Of a stretch of 64,000 bases of DNA, positions 57,101 through 64,000 are shown piece by piece. The notes beneath the pieces were generated by a model. The model was not told the DNA's origin, did not search any database, and worked only from the letters and a program-made list of their open reading frames with translations. The stretch is from the NCBI RefSeq assembly GCF_004135735.1, contig NZ_CP012670.1:5782501-5846500 (forward strand), in the 5' to 3' direction. The first letter of the stretch is position 1. Each line of letters starts with the position of its first letter. The stretch comes from Sorangium cellulosum (GTDB lineage: Bacteria > Myxococcota_A > Polyangia > Polyangiales > Polyangiaceae). Both the position numbers and the translations under genes were made by a program.

Positions 57101-58985
57101 CCACGACGCCCTTGGGCGCCCCCGTCGAGCCGGAGGTGTACAGGATGTAGGCCGCCTGCTCGGGGGCCGGCTCGGCCTCGGCCTCGCGCGGCGCGGCGGG
57201 CTCGCTTCGCGCGCACGTGAAGGCGGCGTCGAGCTGGAGGGCCGCCACGCCGGCGGGCAGGTCGGCCGCCGCGCCCTCCAGGGCGATCACGGTGCGGATC
57301 CCGGCGCCGTCGATCATCGCGGCGAGCCGCTCCCGGGGGAGGTTGGGATCGAGCGGGACGTAGGCGCCGCCCGCCTTCAGCACGCCGAGCAAGGCGGCGA
57401 TCATCTCGATCGAGCGCGGCAGGCAGAGGCCCACGCGGACCTCCGGCCCCACCCCGCGCCGCCGGAGGAGCTGCGCGAGCTGGTTGGCCCTCCGGTCGAG
57501 CTCGCCGTACGTGATCTGCCGCTCCTCGTGGACGACGGCCGTCGCCCCGGGCGCGCGCGCGGCCTGCTCCTCGAACCTCCGGTGAACGGCGCGCGGGGCG
57601 CCGCGGCGCGCCCCGGTCGTCCTCCACCCGAGCACCTGCCGCTGCTCCTCGGCCGCGAGCATCGGCAGCTCCGACAGGCGCGCCCCGGGGCTCGCCGCCG
57701 CGCCCGCGAGCAGGCGCAGGAGGTGGTCGGCCATCCGCGCGACCGTGGCCTCGTCGAACAGGTCGGTGTCGTACTCGAAGGCGGCCGAGAGCCCGTCCCC
57801 GTCGGGCGCGACGTCGAGCGACAGATCGAACTGGGCGCCCCCCACGTCCAGATCGAGGAGGCGCACCCCGAGGCCCGGGATCTCCACGGGCTGCCGGAGC
57901 ACCGGCTGGAGCGCGAACATCACCTGGCAGAGCGGCGCGTGGCTCAGGTCCCGGACCGGGCTCACGGCCTCCACCACCTGGTCGAACGGCACCTCCTGGT
58001 GCGACTGCGCCTCGCGCACGGTCCGCGTGACCCGGGCGAGGAGCGCCGCGAACGACGGATCCCCTTCGATCTCGGTGCGGATCACGACGGTGTTGGCGAA
58101 GCAGCCGACGATCCCCTCCAGCTCGGCCCGGCTGCGGTTCGTCACCGGCGTGCCCACGCTGACATCGGACGTCCCCGCGTGGCGGGCGAGGAGGACCTGG
58201 AACGCCGTCATCAGCACCGCGAACAGCGTCGTCTCCTCGCGCCGCGCCAGGGCAGCGAGCGCCTCGGCGAGCGCGCCGGGCACGCGGAAGGAGCGCCGCG
58301 CGCCCTGGTAGCGCTGGGTCGCCGGCCGGGGGCGATCCGTGGGCAGCTCCAGCACCCCCGGCTGCCCCGCGAGCTGCCTCGTCCAGTAGGCGAGCTGGGC
58401 GTCGAGCAGCCCGCCCTCGACGCGCTGGCGCTGCCAGTGCGCGAAGTCCGCGTACTGGAGCGCCGGGTCGGCGAGCGGGGCGGGCCGGCCCGCGACGAAC
58501 GCCGTGTACAGCGCGGCGAACTCGCCGAGGACCAGGCTCGTGGACCACCCGTCGAAGACGATGTGATGGACCCCCCAGAGGAGGACGTGCTCCTCCGATC
58601 CGAGCCGCAGGAGCGTGAGCCGGAGGAGCGGGCCGCTCGTGAGGTCGAACGGCCGCCGCGCCTCCCGCTCGATCACGCGCCGGACCTCGGCGTCCCGCTG
58701 CGCCGGCGGCAGGACGCCGAGATCGAGCCGCTCGAGCCGCGCCGCCCCGTCGGGCTGGACGACCTGGGACGGCTGGCCGTCGACGACGGCGAACGTCGTG
58801 CGCAGGATCTCGTGCCGGCGCACGATCTCGGAGAGGCACCGCTCCACCGCGGCGACGTCGAGCGATCCGGTGAGCCGCACGGCCGTGGCCAGGTTGTAAG
58901 AGGCGCTCTCCGGCTCGAGCTGGGCGAGGAACCACAGCCGCTCCTGGGCGAAGCTCATCGGAAAAACGAACACATCCTCACGCAT
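51156..58985 (-). CDS. NRPS C-A-T-E-C-A(Ser)-T
   Basis: The 2609-residue synthetase is the first NRPS of the operon inside the window. Domains: C1 starting FPMSFAQERLWFLAQLEPES with HHIVFDGWS (~142). A1 (~480-970; by-eye code DAEVVTAVT(K), not assignable). T1 (GGDSILALQ, ~1013). Epimerisation domain (HHLVVDAVSW, ~1198; VGWFTSIYPVRLE; FNYLGQWDDL). C2 (YPLSPLQQGLLFHSL, HHHLLLDGWA, ~1670). A2 (~1960-2460; code DVWHISLID(K), Ser). T2 (GGDSIVTLQ, ~2535). Predicted contribution: D-X then L-Ser. C1 may acylate the first residue with a fatty acid or receive a chain from an NRPS beyond the right edge; sequence alone does not decide. The T-E block is close to that of the next NRPS, suggesting module duplication. 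The gene starts 9 bases after the hydroxylase stop. Confidence 0.93.
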   Translation of the reverse strand: MREDVFVFPMSFAQERLWFLAQLEPESASYNLATAVRLTGSLDVAAVERCLSEIVRRHEILRTTFAVVDGQPSQVVQPDGAARLERLDLGVLPPAQRDAEVRRVIEREARRPFDLTSGPLLRLTLLRLGSEEHVLLWGVHHIVFDGWSTSLVLGEFAALYTAFVAGRPAPLADPALQYADFAHWQRQRVEGGLLDAQLAYWTRQLAGQPGVLELPTDRPRPATQRYQGARRSFRVPGALAEALAALARREETTLFAVLMTAFQVLLARHAGTSDVSVGTPVTNRSRAELEGIVGCFANTVVIRTEIEGDPSFAALLARVTRTVREAQSHQEVPFDQVVEAVSPVRDLSHAPLCQVMFALQPVLRQPVEIPGLGVRLLDLDVGGAQFDLSLDVAPDGDGLSAAFEYDTDLFDEATVARMADHLLRLLAGAAASPGARLSELPMLAAEEQRQVLGWRTTGARRGAPRAVHRRFEEQAARAPGATAVVHEERQITYGELDRRANQLAQLLRRRGVGPEVRVGLCLPRSIEMIAALLGVLKAGGAYVPLDPNLPRERLAAMIDGAGIRTVIALEGAAADLPAGVAALQLDAAFTCARSEPAAPREAEAEPAPEQAAYILYTSGSTGAPKGVVVPHRAIASFVDVAAGVYEISPRDRVLQFASLSFDASAEEIFPCLARGATLVLRTEAMLESVPGFLAACGAWGVTSAVLPTMYWHRIVAGLGEGAALPPCLRQIVITGEAALPERVSAWRASPEAARVRLLNAYGPTETTVTATVSHLSAAADPRDAWAVAIGRPLANTRAYVLDPAGQPVPVGVVGELYLGGQGLARGYWARPDLTAERFVPDPFADRPGERLYRTGDRARWRADGQLEFAGRVDHQVKLRGFRIEPGEIEARLGEQPGVREAVVIVRQDRPEERRLVAYVAAGADVSPEELRRALKAQVPDYMVPSAFVVLEELPHTPYGKIDRRALPLPAAPSGEAAAPRTEAEAALAGIWAELLGRPAVGVQENFFELGGDSILALQVVSRARAAGLSLTPRQIFQHQTIADLAAAAASAPAPVAAAPAAGDAPLTPIQRWFFELGGPNPHHWNQTVLLELRRRISVEALTAAVRATAEHHGALRLRFTRGAGGWRQRYAGSAGAAVARVDLSDLPAGAQAEALARAAGEHQAQLHLTEGPLLRAVLFDLGPDRPGRLLLIAHHLVVDAVSWRILIEDLQTATQQHDGGEAIRLPDESVSFGAWARRLCAHARSEDVAQQAEAWLAASRPTAALPADDPAGGSLEAETVSLIQLLGAEDTRALLQATPAYRMRVDEILLAAFAGALARWTGDPAVRIDLEGHGRDALDDVDLSRTVGWFTSIYPVRLEVPADAAPGGALKATKEQLRAVPRGGATYGVLRYLGEGERAARLREHAAPQVSFNYLGQWDDLFASSPLFAHAEGDVGRDHDPRTPRAYELEVDAAIVGGRLRVMWSYSGARYRPGTMARLSEDFAARLRALVAHCLAPDSGGYTPSDFPLARLDQARLDRLLPPGRDVEDVYPLSPLQQGLLFHSLWEPGSGVYVEQVTCRLEGALDVDAFRRAWEAVALHHGVLRTTFAWEGADEPLQIVRRAGSMGPVELAIEDLRGAGAEAQRARIAALVEADRARGFDLARGPLMRLWLARVGDEAHHVLWSHHHLLLDGWAASLVLQDAFAAYDALRAGRPIALPARRPYREYIAWLRGRDAGAEEPFWRGALAGFRAATPLPLERAPREASAEGAGGHGARMIALSGSATARLQRFAQQHRVTASTLVQAAWALLLSRAARSDDVLFGITVAGRSAPLASVDAMVGLFINTLPLRVAVPQAATVAAWLRDLLRTTTELGPHEHTPLAQARAFSAIPAGQPLFESLLVFENYPTDPRTQEGLAELGVRDVAFADQTNYPLTLAVLPGEQLELRLSYDRRRFDDETASRLLGLVEAALRQLVSRPEARVGELSLLGEPERRRVVTAWNATERAYPGERLVHELFEAEAERAPDAVALVFGEQRLSYRELDARANQVAHALRRRGVGPDVLVAVAAERSVELVVGLLGVLKAGGAYVPIDPEYPADRVAFMLEDAGAQVLLSQWPVASRLPAHGADVLCLDADRAEIDREPTGNLATPLSPDSLAYTIYTSGSTGRPKGAGNSHRGLLNRLQWMQERYGLTAGDRVLQKTPFSFDVSVWELFWPLMTGACLVVARPGDHRDGERLVELITRHDVTTLHFVPPMLQAFLETPGVASCASLRRVICSGEGLPSELARRFFERLSGAELHNLYGPTEASIDVTSWACRPGDTSASVPIGHPIANTQIYLLDRHGQPVPAGVAGELHIGGVGLARGYHRRPDLTAERFVPDPFGAAPGGRLYRTGDLARHRPDGAIEFLGRLDHQVKIRGLRVELGEIEARLLQHPEVQEAVVVARDEAHGGKRLVAYVAGHGGAAPEPEALRGWVGEALPAYMVPAPIVVLERLPLSPNGKVDRRALPAPEAAALGHRPYVAPRTEAERILAEVWAEVLHRAEVGVEDDFFELGGDSIVTLQVIARAARRGLRLSPKLLFEHPTVAEAAARLTVEAAPVEAPPAPPPAPETPDAGLSAEEWSDLLDELQR

Positions 58986-58994
58986 GAATGAACC

Positions 58995-60077
58995 TCAGGA
59001 GGCCTTGGCCCGGTACGGCTCGGCCATGGCGACAAGGACCTTGCGCGGGCCGCGGAAGGGCGCGCGCCCGTGGGCGACCAGCATGTTGTCCGCGAGGAGC
59101 ACGTCGCCCTCTCGCCAGGCGAACTCCACGGCGAGCTGCCCGTACACCTCGCGGATCTCGTCGAGCGCGGCGCCCTCGATGGGCGATCCGTCCCCGTACA
59201 GCGCGTTGCGGGGCAGGTCCTCCTCGGCGAAGATCGAGAGGAGCGCCTCTCGCGCGGCCGGCTCCAGGTTGGAGACGTGGAACAGGTGGGCCTGGTTGAA
59301 CCACACCGGCTCTCCGGTGCGCGGGTGGGCGGCCACGGCCTGGCACACCTGGCGCGTGCGCAGCTCGCCGTCGGCCTTCCACACGCACTCGATGCCTGCG
59401 GCCCGGCAGAAGCGCTCGACCTCGGCCCGGTCGCCCGTGCCGAAGACCTTCTGCCACGGCAGGTCCAGGCCGTTGCCGTAGTTGCGCACGTACATCACCC
59501 TCTTCGCCGCGAAGCGCTCGCGCAGGCGCGCCGGGATGCGCCGGAAGACCTCGCGGCTGTCGGCGAGCGGGGTGCTGCCGCCCTCGAGCGCGGCCTCGGC
59601 GCAGTGAAACCAGATCTTGAGCGGCCAATCGAGGGTGTACGACTGCTCGTTGTGGAGGGGGATGTGCTGGTGAGCGGGGTACTCCGTCGACGTGTAGATG
59701 CGGTCCTGCACGTGGGAGCGCGGCGTCGACCCGAACGTGTAGTCGAGGAGCTCCGGCGTCACGCGCCGGACGAAGGCGTGGAAGTCGGCGAGCGATCGGA
59801 CCGGGAAGCCGCGGAACAGGATCGCTCCGTGCCGGGAGAGCTCCTCTTCCACGCACGCCCGGATGGCCGCGCCGAGCGCGGGGACGCCGGCGACGCCCCC
59901 GCGGCCGTTCGGGCTCACGACGAGCGGCAGCGGGCCGCCGGGGAGGCAGGAGCGCACGAGGCCCGCCGTCTCGCCCCGCGCGGCGTCCTCCGGCGTCTCT
60001 CGCGGCGACTCCCGCGCTGCCTCTCGCGGCGACTCCCGCGTTGCCTCTCGCGTGGACAGAGCGCTCGAGTCGCTCAC
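58995..60077 (-). CDS. Stand-alone SyrP-type Asp beta-hydroxylase (TauD/TfdA family)
   Basis: The 360-residue Fe(II)/2-oxoglutarate dioxygenase. Motifs: [19 protein letters not shown], iron ligands H-x-E in [60 protein letters not shown], and the distal His/Arg in [21 protein letters not shown]. This is the family of SyrP and siderophore TbetaH_Asp enzymes, which hydroxylate Asp while it is tethered to an NRPS carrier domain. GTG 60077 overlaps the MbtH stop by 4 bases (GTGA), and GGGGGAG precedes it. The first ~45 residues are a repetitive Arg/Glu/Ser tail ([18 protein letters not shown]). It probably acts on the first Asp module, since the second has its own fused hydroxylase. Stereochemistry is inferred only. 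Confidence 0.9.
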   Translation of the reverse strand: MSDSSALSTREATRESPREAARESPRETPEDAARGETAGLVRSCLPGGPLPLVVSPNGRGGVAGVPALGAAIRACVEEELSRHGAILFRGFPVRSLADFHAFVRRVTPELLDYTFGSTPRSHVQDRIYTSTEYPAHQHIPLHNEQSYTLDWPLKIWFHCAEAALEGGSTPLADSREVFRRIPARLRERFAAKRVMYVRNYGNGLDLPWQKVFGTGDRAEVERFCRAAGIECVWKADGELRTRQVCQAVAAHPRTGEPVWFNQAHLFHVSNLEPAAREALLSIFAEEDLPRNALYGDGSPIEGAALDEIREVYGQLAVEFAWREGDVLLADNMLVAHGRAPFRGPRKVLVAMAEPYRAKAS

Positions 60078-60295
60078 GACCGCTCTCCCCCCTCCATCTG
60101 CTTGCGGAGGCTGAGCGGCCGCATGTCGGTCCAGACCTCCTTGATGTGATCGAGGCACTCGGCCTTCGTCCCGGTCTTGCCCGCGTCGCGCCAGCCGAGG
60201 GGGTTCTCCCGGTACTCGGGCCATATCGAGTACTGCTCCTCGTGGTTCACGACGACTTTGTAAACCGTGTTGTCTTCATGCTCTTCGTTCGCCAT
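60074..60295 (-). CDS. MbtH-like protein
   Basis: A 73-residue NRPS helper that binds and activates adenylation domains. The family pattern is complete: [16 protein letters not shown], a central [13 protein letters not shown], and MRPLSLR. GGAGGAG stands 4 bases before ATG 60295, the strongest ribosome binding site in the operon, as suits a small protein needed in excess over the NRPSs. It ends overlapping the hydroxylase start. It presumably serves several of the five A domains encoded downstream. Confidence 0.97.
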   Translation of the reverse strand: MANEEHEDNTVYKVVVNHEEQYSIWPEYRENPLGWRDAGKTGTKAECLDHIKEVWTDMRPLSLRKQMEGGERS

Positions 60296-60345
60296 GGGGC
60301 TCCTCCGTTCGAGATGCGCTGCGAGATGGGGTGGGGTGAAAGCCG

Positions 60346-62745
60346 TTATGGGCGCTCGGGGACGAGCGTGAGCGCGCGCGCGGCCGGGCCTGCCAGCAGC
60401 GGCAGCGGGCGCCCGTCGACCCAGGCGCGCTGCTGATCGCGGTAGTGGGGCGACATCGGATCGCCCGATTGCCCGGCCGGCATGTGCAGGATCCCTTCGG
60501 GCTCGTGCCCCGGCGAGACCACGAGCCGCTCGCTCGCCGCGAGCGTGTCGCTCACCAGGCGCACGCAGACGTCGCACCCCGGCAGCGGCTCGTCGGGCAT
60601 GTTGAGGCGCGTGGCGAGCTCCGGCGTCACGCCGAGCGGGTGCGCGATCCGCACCCGGCTCACCGCGCCCCACGCGATCTGGTCGACGGGCCGCCCGCCG
60701 TGCTCCGCCTTGACCGCGGCGACGGCCTCCTCCAGCGCCGCGAGGACGAAGGCGTCCCAGCCGCCCTCCGGCGCCGGCACGAGATCGGCCGAGCGCTCGC
60801 TCAGCGCGCGCTGCAAGGGCGTGTCGATGTCGGGCAGCTCGAGCTCCAGGGTCGGCTCCGCGGCGCGGCTCGCGCCGAGCCACGCGGCGAACACCTCGCG
60901 GGCCAGGGCGCCGCGGAACCGATCGAGGAGCGGCAGGCCGACGCTCGACGCGTCCGCCCGGCGGTCCCACGCCGCCACCGCGCGCCGCGCCTCGGCGAGC
61001 GAGGGCCGCCTCGACACGGCCTCTCCGGTGAGCGCCCGCAGCGCGAGGTCGCGGTAGAAGCCGTAGAACTCGGCCCGCGTATCGAGCTGGAGCGAGAGCA
61101 TGTCCGCCTCGGTGACCTCCCGCGCCTCGCGCAGGCGCTCGGTGATGCGGTAGGCGCGGTAGCCGTTCGCGTAGTCCCGGCCGAGCGCCGGCGCGCCCTC
61201 GCCGCGGGGCATGCGGTGGTTGGCGTTGACGACGAACCCCGACGGCGGATCCACGACGCGCGGCAGCGCGGCGGGCGGCAGGTATCCTTCCCAGCCCGCG
61301 CGCCCGTCCGCCCACGAGACGCTGACCGCGCCGTCGAAGCCGCGGCGCCGGGGCAAGCGCCCGGTCACCGTCCACGCGACGCGGCCGCTCCGGTCGGCGA
61401 GCAGGACGTTGCACCCGGGCCCGCCGGCGGCGTTCATCACGAGGGCCGCCTCGTCGACGCTCCGGGCCCGATCCATCTCGAGGAGGCCGAGGTCGACCCC
61501 CTCGGGATCGAGCGCCGTCCAGCGGATCGCGACCTTCGCGCCGAGGAGCGGCCGCGGCGCGACGGGTCCCCAGATCGTCCTCTGGGCCGTGACGGTGACG
61601 TCGGGCTCGCCGCGGACCTCGATCGTCTCCTCCGCGACCTCGAACCGCCTCCACCCCGAGGGCGTCCGGTACTCGTCGGGGCGCCCGGGGTGGACCTCGA
61701 TCTGGACGAGATCCATCACGTCGCCGTCGAGGTTGGTCATCCCCCAGGCGACATGGCGGTTGGTCCCCACGATGACCATGGGCACGCCGGGCAGCACGAC
61801 GCCCGCGACCTCGCTGTCGTCATAGCGGAGCTCCGCGCGATACCAGATGTTGGGGACGCCGAGCTCCAGGTGCATGTCGTTCGCGAGCAGGGCGCGGCCG
61901 TCGCGCGTCCTCTGGCCGGCCACCGCCCAGCCGTTCGAGCCGACCGGCGCCTCGCCGGAGGCCGCGCTGAGCACCCCGCCGCGCCACGCGTGCGCCCTCC
62001 GGCTCCGGGCCACGAGCGCCCGCAGCTCCTCGGCGGGCAGCGGCGGCGCCGCGGGCGCCTGCGCGCCGAGCAGCGCCCTCGTGTAAGGGTCGATGTCCTC
62101 GAGCAGGAAGGACGTCACGCCCTCCGGGAGGCTGCGCGAGAGGACCGTGCGCGTCCGCTCCAGGTCCTCGCTGACGCTGAGCGCGTCGAACATCCCCAGC
62201 ACGACGAGGACGCTGTCCTCCGGGCGCCACGGCTCGGGCCGATAGCCCAGCTCCCGGAACTCGACGGGCAGCGTCTCCGCGCGCCGGAGGACCGCGTTGA
62301 CGCCCTCGGCGTACGCGTCGAGCGCGGCGCGCTGGCGCTCCGGGAGGCGCGCGAGGATCGCCGACGCGGCCCGAGGAACGCCGTACAGCCGCTGCCGGGT
62401 ATCGGCCGCCAGCAGATCGCGCCCGAGGATCTCCGCGAGCCGCCCTCCGCTGCTCCGGCGGAGCAGGTCGAGCTGGAACAGCCGGTCGCGCGCCGTGACG
62501 ACGCCGAGGGCCCGGAGGGCGTCCTGCCGCGAGGCGGCGCGGATCGTGGGGATCCCCAGGCGATCGAACGTGACCGTCACCGCGCTCTCCAGGCCCGGCA
62601 CGGCCACCGCGCTGCCGGCGCCGGCCATCGCGCCGCCGGCGCGCGGCGCCGGGGCGCGGGCGCCGCCCTGGGGCCCGTCCGCGCAGCCGGCGATCGTCAG
62701 CGAGGCGAGCGCCGAGAGGAGGAGTGATCGGACTCTGCGGCTCAT
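60346..62745 (-). CDS. Penicillin acylase family (S45) lipoprotein, PvdQ-like role proposed
   Basis: The 799-residue exported Ntn-hydrolase. The lipoprotein signal ends at TIAGC (Cys ~20). The alpha chain follows ([32 protein letters not shown]). The autocatalytic junction and nucleophile Ser are in [12 protein letters not shown] (~235), and the beta chain continues with [37 protein letters not shown] and [11 protein letters not shown]45 enzymes hydrolyse amides; in pyoverdine assembly PvdQ removes the fatty acyl chain in the periplasm. Position between exporter and NRPS genes suggests the same role for an acylated peptide precursor. ATG overlaps the exporter stop by 4 bases (ATGA). Whether it deacylates a siderophore or another amide is not shown by sequence. 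Confidence 0.9.
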   Translation of the reverse strand: MSRRVRSLLLSALASLTIAGCADGPQGGARAPAPRAGGAMAGAGSAVAVPGLESAVTVTFDRLGIPTIRAASRQDALRALGVVTARDRLFQLDLLRRSSGGRLAEILGRDLLAADTRQRLYGVPRAASAILARLPERQRAALDAYAEGVNAVLRRAETLPVEFRELGYRPEPWRPEDSVLVVLGMFDALSVSEDLERTRTVLSRSLPEGVTSFLLEDIDPYTRALLGAQAPAAPPLPAEELRALVARSRRAHAWRGGVLSAASGEAPVGSNGWAVAGQRTRDGRALLANDMHLELGVPNIWYRAELRYDDSEVAGVVLPGVPMVIVGTNRHVAWGMTNLDGDVMDLVQIEVHPGRPDEYRTPSGWRRFEVAEETIEVRGEPDVTVTAQRTIWGPVAPRPLLGAKVAIRWTALDPEGVDLGLLEMDRARSVDEAALVMNAAGGPGCNVLLADRSGRVAWTVTGRLPRRRGFDGAVSVSWADGRAGWEGYLPPAALPRVVDPPSGFVVNANHRMPRGEGAPALGRDYANGYRAYRITERLREAREVTEADMLSLQLDTRAEFYGFYRDLALRALTGEAVSRRPSLAEARRAVAAWDRRADASSVGLPLLDRFRGALAREVFAAWLGASRAAEPTLELELPDIDTPLQRALSERSADLVPAPEGGWDAFVLAALEEAVAAVKAEHGGRPVDQIAWGAVSRVRIAHPLGVTPELATRLNMPDEPLPGCDVCVRLVSDTLAASERLVVSPGHEPEGILHMPAGQSGDPMSPHYRDQQRAWVDGRPLPLLAGPAARALTLVPERP

Positions 62746-64000
62746 GTCTCTTGCTCCACCGCCTTGAGGGCCTCGTGGCCGCGGGCGCCGGCGTGCTCTG
62801 CCCGCGCCGGTCGCCGCTCCGCGCCGCGCGCGGGCAGCTGCGTCAGCCGGCCGAAATCGAGCCGCAGGCAGCGATCCGCGAGCGCGAAGTACTGGTCGTC
62901 GTGGGTGATGACGAGGGCGGTCTTGCCCCTCGCCCGGAGCTCCGGGAGGAGCTCCGTGTAGAAGATCTTCCGGAACTGCGGGTCCTGGTCGGACGCCCAC
63001 TCGTCGAAGACGTAGAACGGCCGATCCTCGAGGTAGGCGGTGACCAGGGCGAGGCGCTTGCGCTGCCCCTGCGACAGCCCGCTCACGCGGAGGGCGCCGC
63101 CCTCGACGCGCACCCGGCGATCGAGCTGCAGCCGCTCGATGTAGCGCCGCGCGCGCTCGTCGAGGTCGGGGCCGCTCAGGCCGAGCAGGTGCTCGAAGAG
63201 GTGGTATTCCCCGAAGACGACCGAGAAGAGCTGTCGATACTGGTCGCGGCTCGCGTCGTCGACGGGCGCGCCGTCGAGCCGTATCTCGCCGGACTCCGGC
63301 GCGTAGAGCCCGAGGAGCAGGAGGGCCAGCGTCGTCTTGCCGCTGCCGTTGCCGCCCACGAGGAACACGAGCTCGCCGGGCTCGAAGGTCAGATCGATGG
63401 GCCCGAGCTGGAAGCTCCCTTCCTCCTTCTCCCGGTAATAACGGTGCGTGACGCCGGAGAGCGTGATGCGCTGCCACGCGCGCGCGCCCTCCGCGCCGCC
63501 GCCGCGCGGCGGCGCCTCGTCCGGCGCGATCGTCGCCTCCGGCGTCAGCGAGAGCCCGAGCTCGCTCGCCTTCGCGAGCGCGACGCTGGCGCGCCCGACC
63601 GACGGCAGGAGCTCGATCGTCTGCGCGAACGGCGTCAGCAGGAAGAGCATCGCCAGCACCACGCCGGACACCGCCGGCGGCGTCAGCCCTGCCCAGCCCG
63701 GCAGGACGAACAGGGCGAGCCCGAGGACGGCGTAGAAGAGCAGCGTGCCCCAGCCCATCGCGATGGCGTACTGGGTGGTGCCCGCCACGAACTCCCGCCC
63801 GTAGGTCGCGACGCTCCCGCGGAGGACGTCGGCCAGGAACGCGCGGCTGCGCCCGCGGTGCATCTTGAGCTCCTTGATCCCGCCCGTCAGCCCGCGGAAG
63901 TGCTGGAACAGGGCGTCGCTCGTCTCGCGGGCGCGCCGGAAGGCGCCGATCGCGCGCGCCTCGTGGGCCCGGAAGAGCACGGCGCCGACCGCCATGGCGC
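62742..64000 (-). CDS. Cyclic-peptide export ABC transporter, PvdE/SyrD type (partial)
   Basis: 419 residues of an exporter whose N-terminus lies beyond the right edge; full-length relatives have about 550 residues with membrane and ATPase parts fused. The last part of the membrane domain is present (FYAVLGLALFVLPGW; GVVLAMLFLLTPFAQTI). The nucleotide-binding domain has Walker A VGGNGSGKTTLA, signature LSQGQRKRLAL, Walker B FYVFDEWASDQDP and the switch His in VITHDDQYF. DEWASDQDP-FR-FYTELLP is characteristic of the PvdE/SyrD/YojI cyclic-peptide subfamily. It likely moves the acylated peptide to the periplasm, where the acylase acts. It is the first gene of the operon visible here. A Pro/Arg-rich C-terminal tail is unusual. 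Confidence 0.93.
   Translation of the reverse strand, partial: AMAVGAVLFRAHEARAIGAFRRARETSDALFQHFRGLTGGIKELKMHRGRSRAFLADVLRGSVATYGREFVAGTTQYAIAMGWGTLLFYAVLGLALFVLPGWAGLTPPAVSGVVLAMLFLLTPFAQTIELLPSVGRASVALAKASELGLSLTPEATIAPDEAPPRGGGAEGARAWQRITLSGVTHRYYREKEEGSFQLGPIDLTFEPGELVFLVGGNGSGKTTLALLLLGLYAPESGEIRLDGAPVDDASRDQYRQLFSVVFGEYHLFEHLLGLSGPDLDERARRYIERLQLDRRVRVEGGALRVSGLSQGQRKRLALVTAYLEDRPFYVFDEWASDQDPQFRKIFYTELLPELRARGKTALVITHDDQYFALADRCLRLDFGRLTQLPARGAERRPARAEHAGARGHEALKAVEQET

Overview
The window is very GC-rich, with dense G/C third positions. It reads as a myxobacterial chromosome of the Sorangium/Polyangiales type. The reasons are paired DUF1592/DUF1552 exported proteins, a lipoprotein GH10 xylanase with a Ser/Thr-rich linker, a giant kinase-like/AAA/GAF/STAS regulator, many repeat-filled intergenic regions and a long NRPS operon. 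This assignment is inferred from gene content, not from a marker gene. No tRNA, rRNA or CRISPR locus was seen.

Layout: (1) 1-6.7 kb holds two DUF1592-DUF1552 pairs (the first cut by the window edge) around a divergent GH10 xylanase. (2) 6.8-15.3 kb is a stress and nucleic-acid-maintenance block: a UspA/zinc-ribbon/PNPOx fusion, a DUF72 protein, small proteins, a CBS-pair protein, PolX and an EEP-family protein. It also holds collapsed remnants of archease-rtcB and of ligA. (3) 15.3-20.6 kb has manA, an aldo/keto reductase, a RAYT-like Y1 transposase between two oppositely oriented repeat arrays, and a NUDIX hydrolase. (4) 20.9-30.3 kb has a 1626-aa degenerate-kinase/ATPase/GAF/STAS protein, a striking palindrome cluster, a small lipoprotein, a TonB-dependent receptor, a third repeat array with the same core, and an ArsR-SRPBCC pair with a clear operator candidate.

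(5) 30.3-64.0 kb (minus strand, running off the right edge) is one tightly coupled operon. In transcription order it encodes a PvdE/SyrD-type cyclic-peptide ABC exporter, a PvdQ-like penicillin-acylase lipoprotein, MbtH, a stand-alone SyrP-type Fe(II)/2-oxoglutarate hydroxylase, four NRPSs, and a 2,4-diaminobutyrate aminotransferase. The NRPS order is C-A-T-E-C-A(Ser)-T / C-A(basic, perhaps Dab)-T-C-T-E / C-A(Asp)-T-C-A(Gly)-T-C-hydroxylase / C*-A(Asp)-T-TE. By-eye specificity codes give two Asp-activating modules, and there are two Asp-type beta-hydroxylases, one fused and one stand-alone. The terminal module starts with a condensation-like domain that has lost HHxxxDG, as expected of an interface domain. 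Together these predict a beta-hydroxyaspartate peptide siderophore matured and exported in a pyoverdine-like way. One module has no A domain.

Main cautions: NRPS specificities were read by eye, and the operon's 5' end lies outside the window. Three loci (archease/rtcB, ligA and the A-less NRPS module) lack interior segments, so assembly collapse should be excluded before any biology is built on them.
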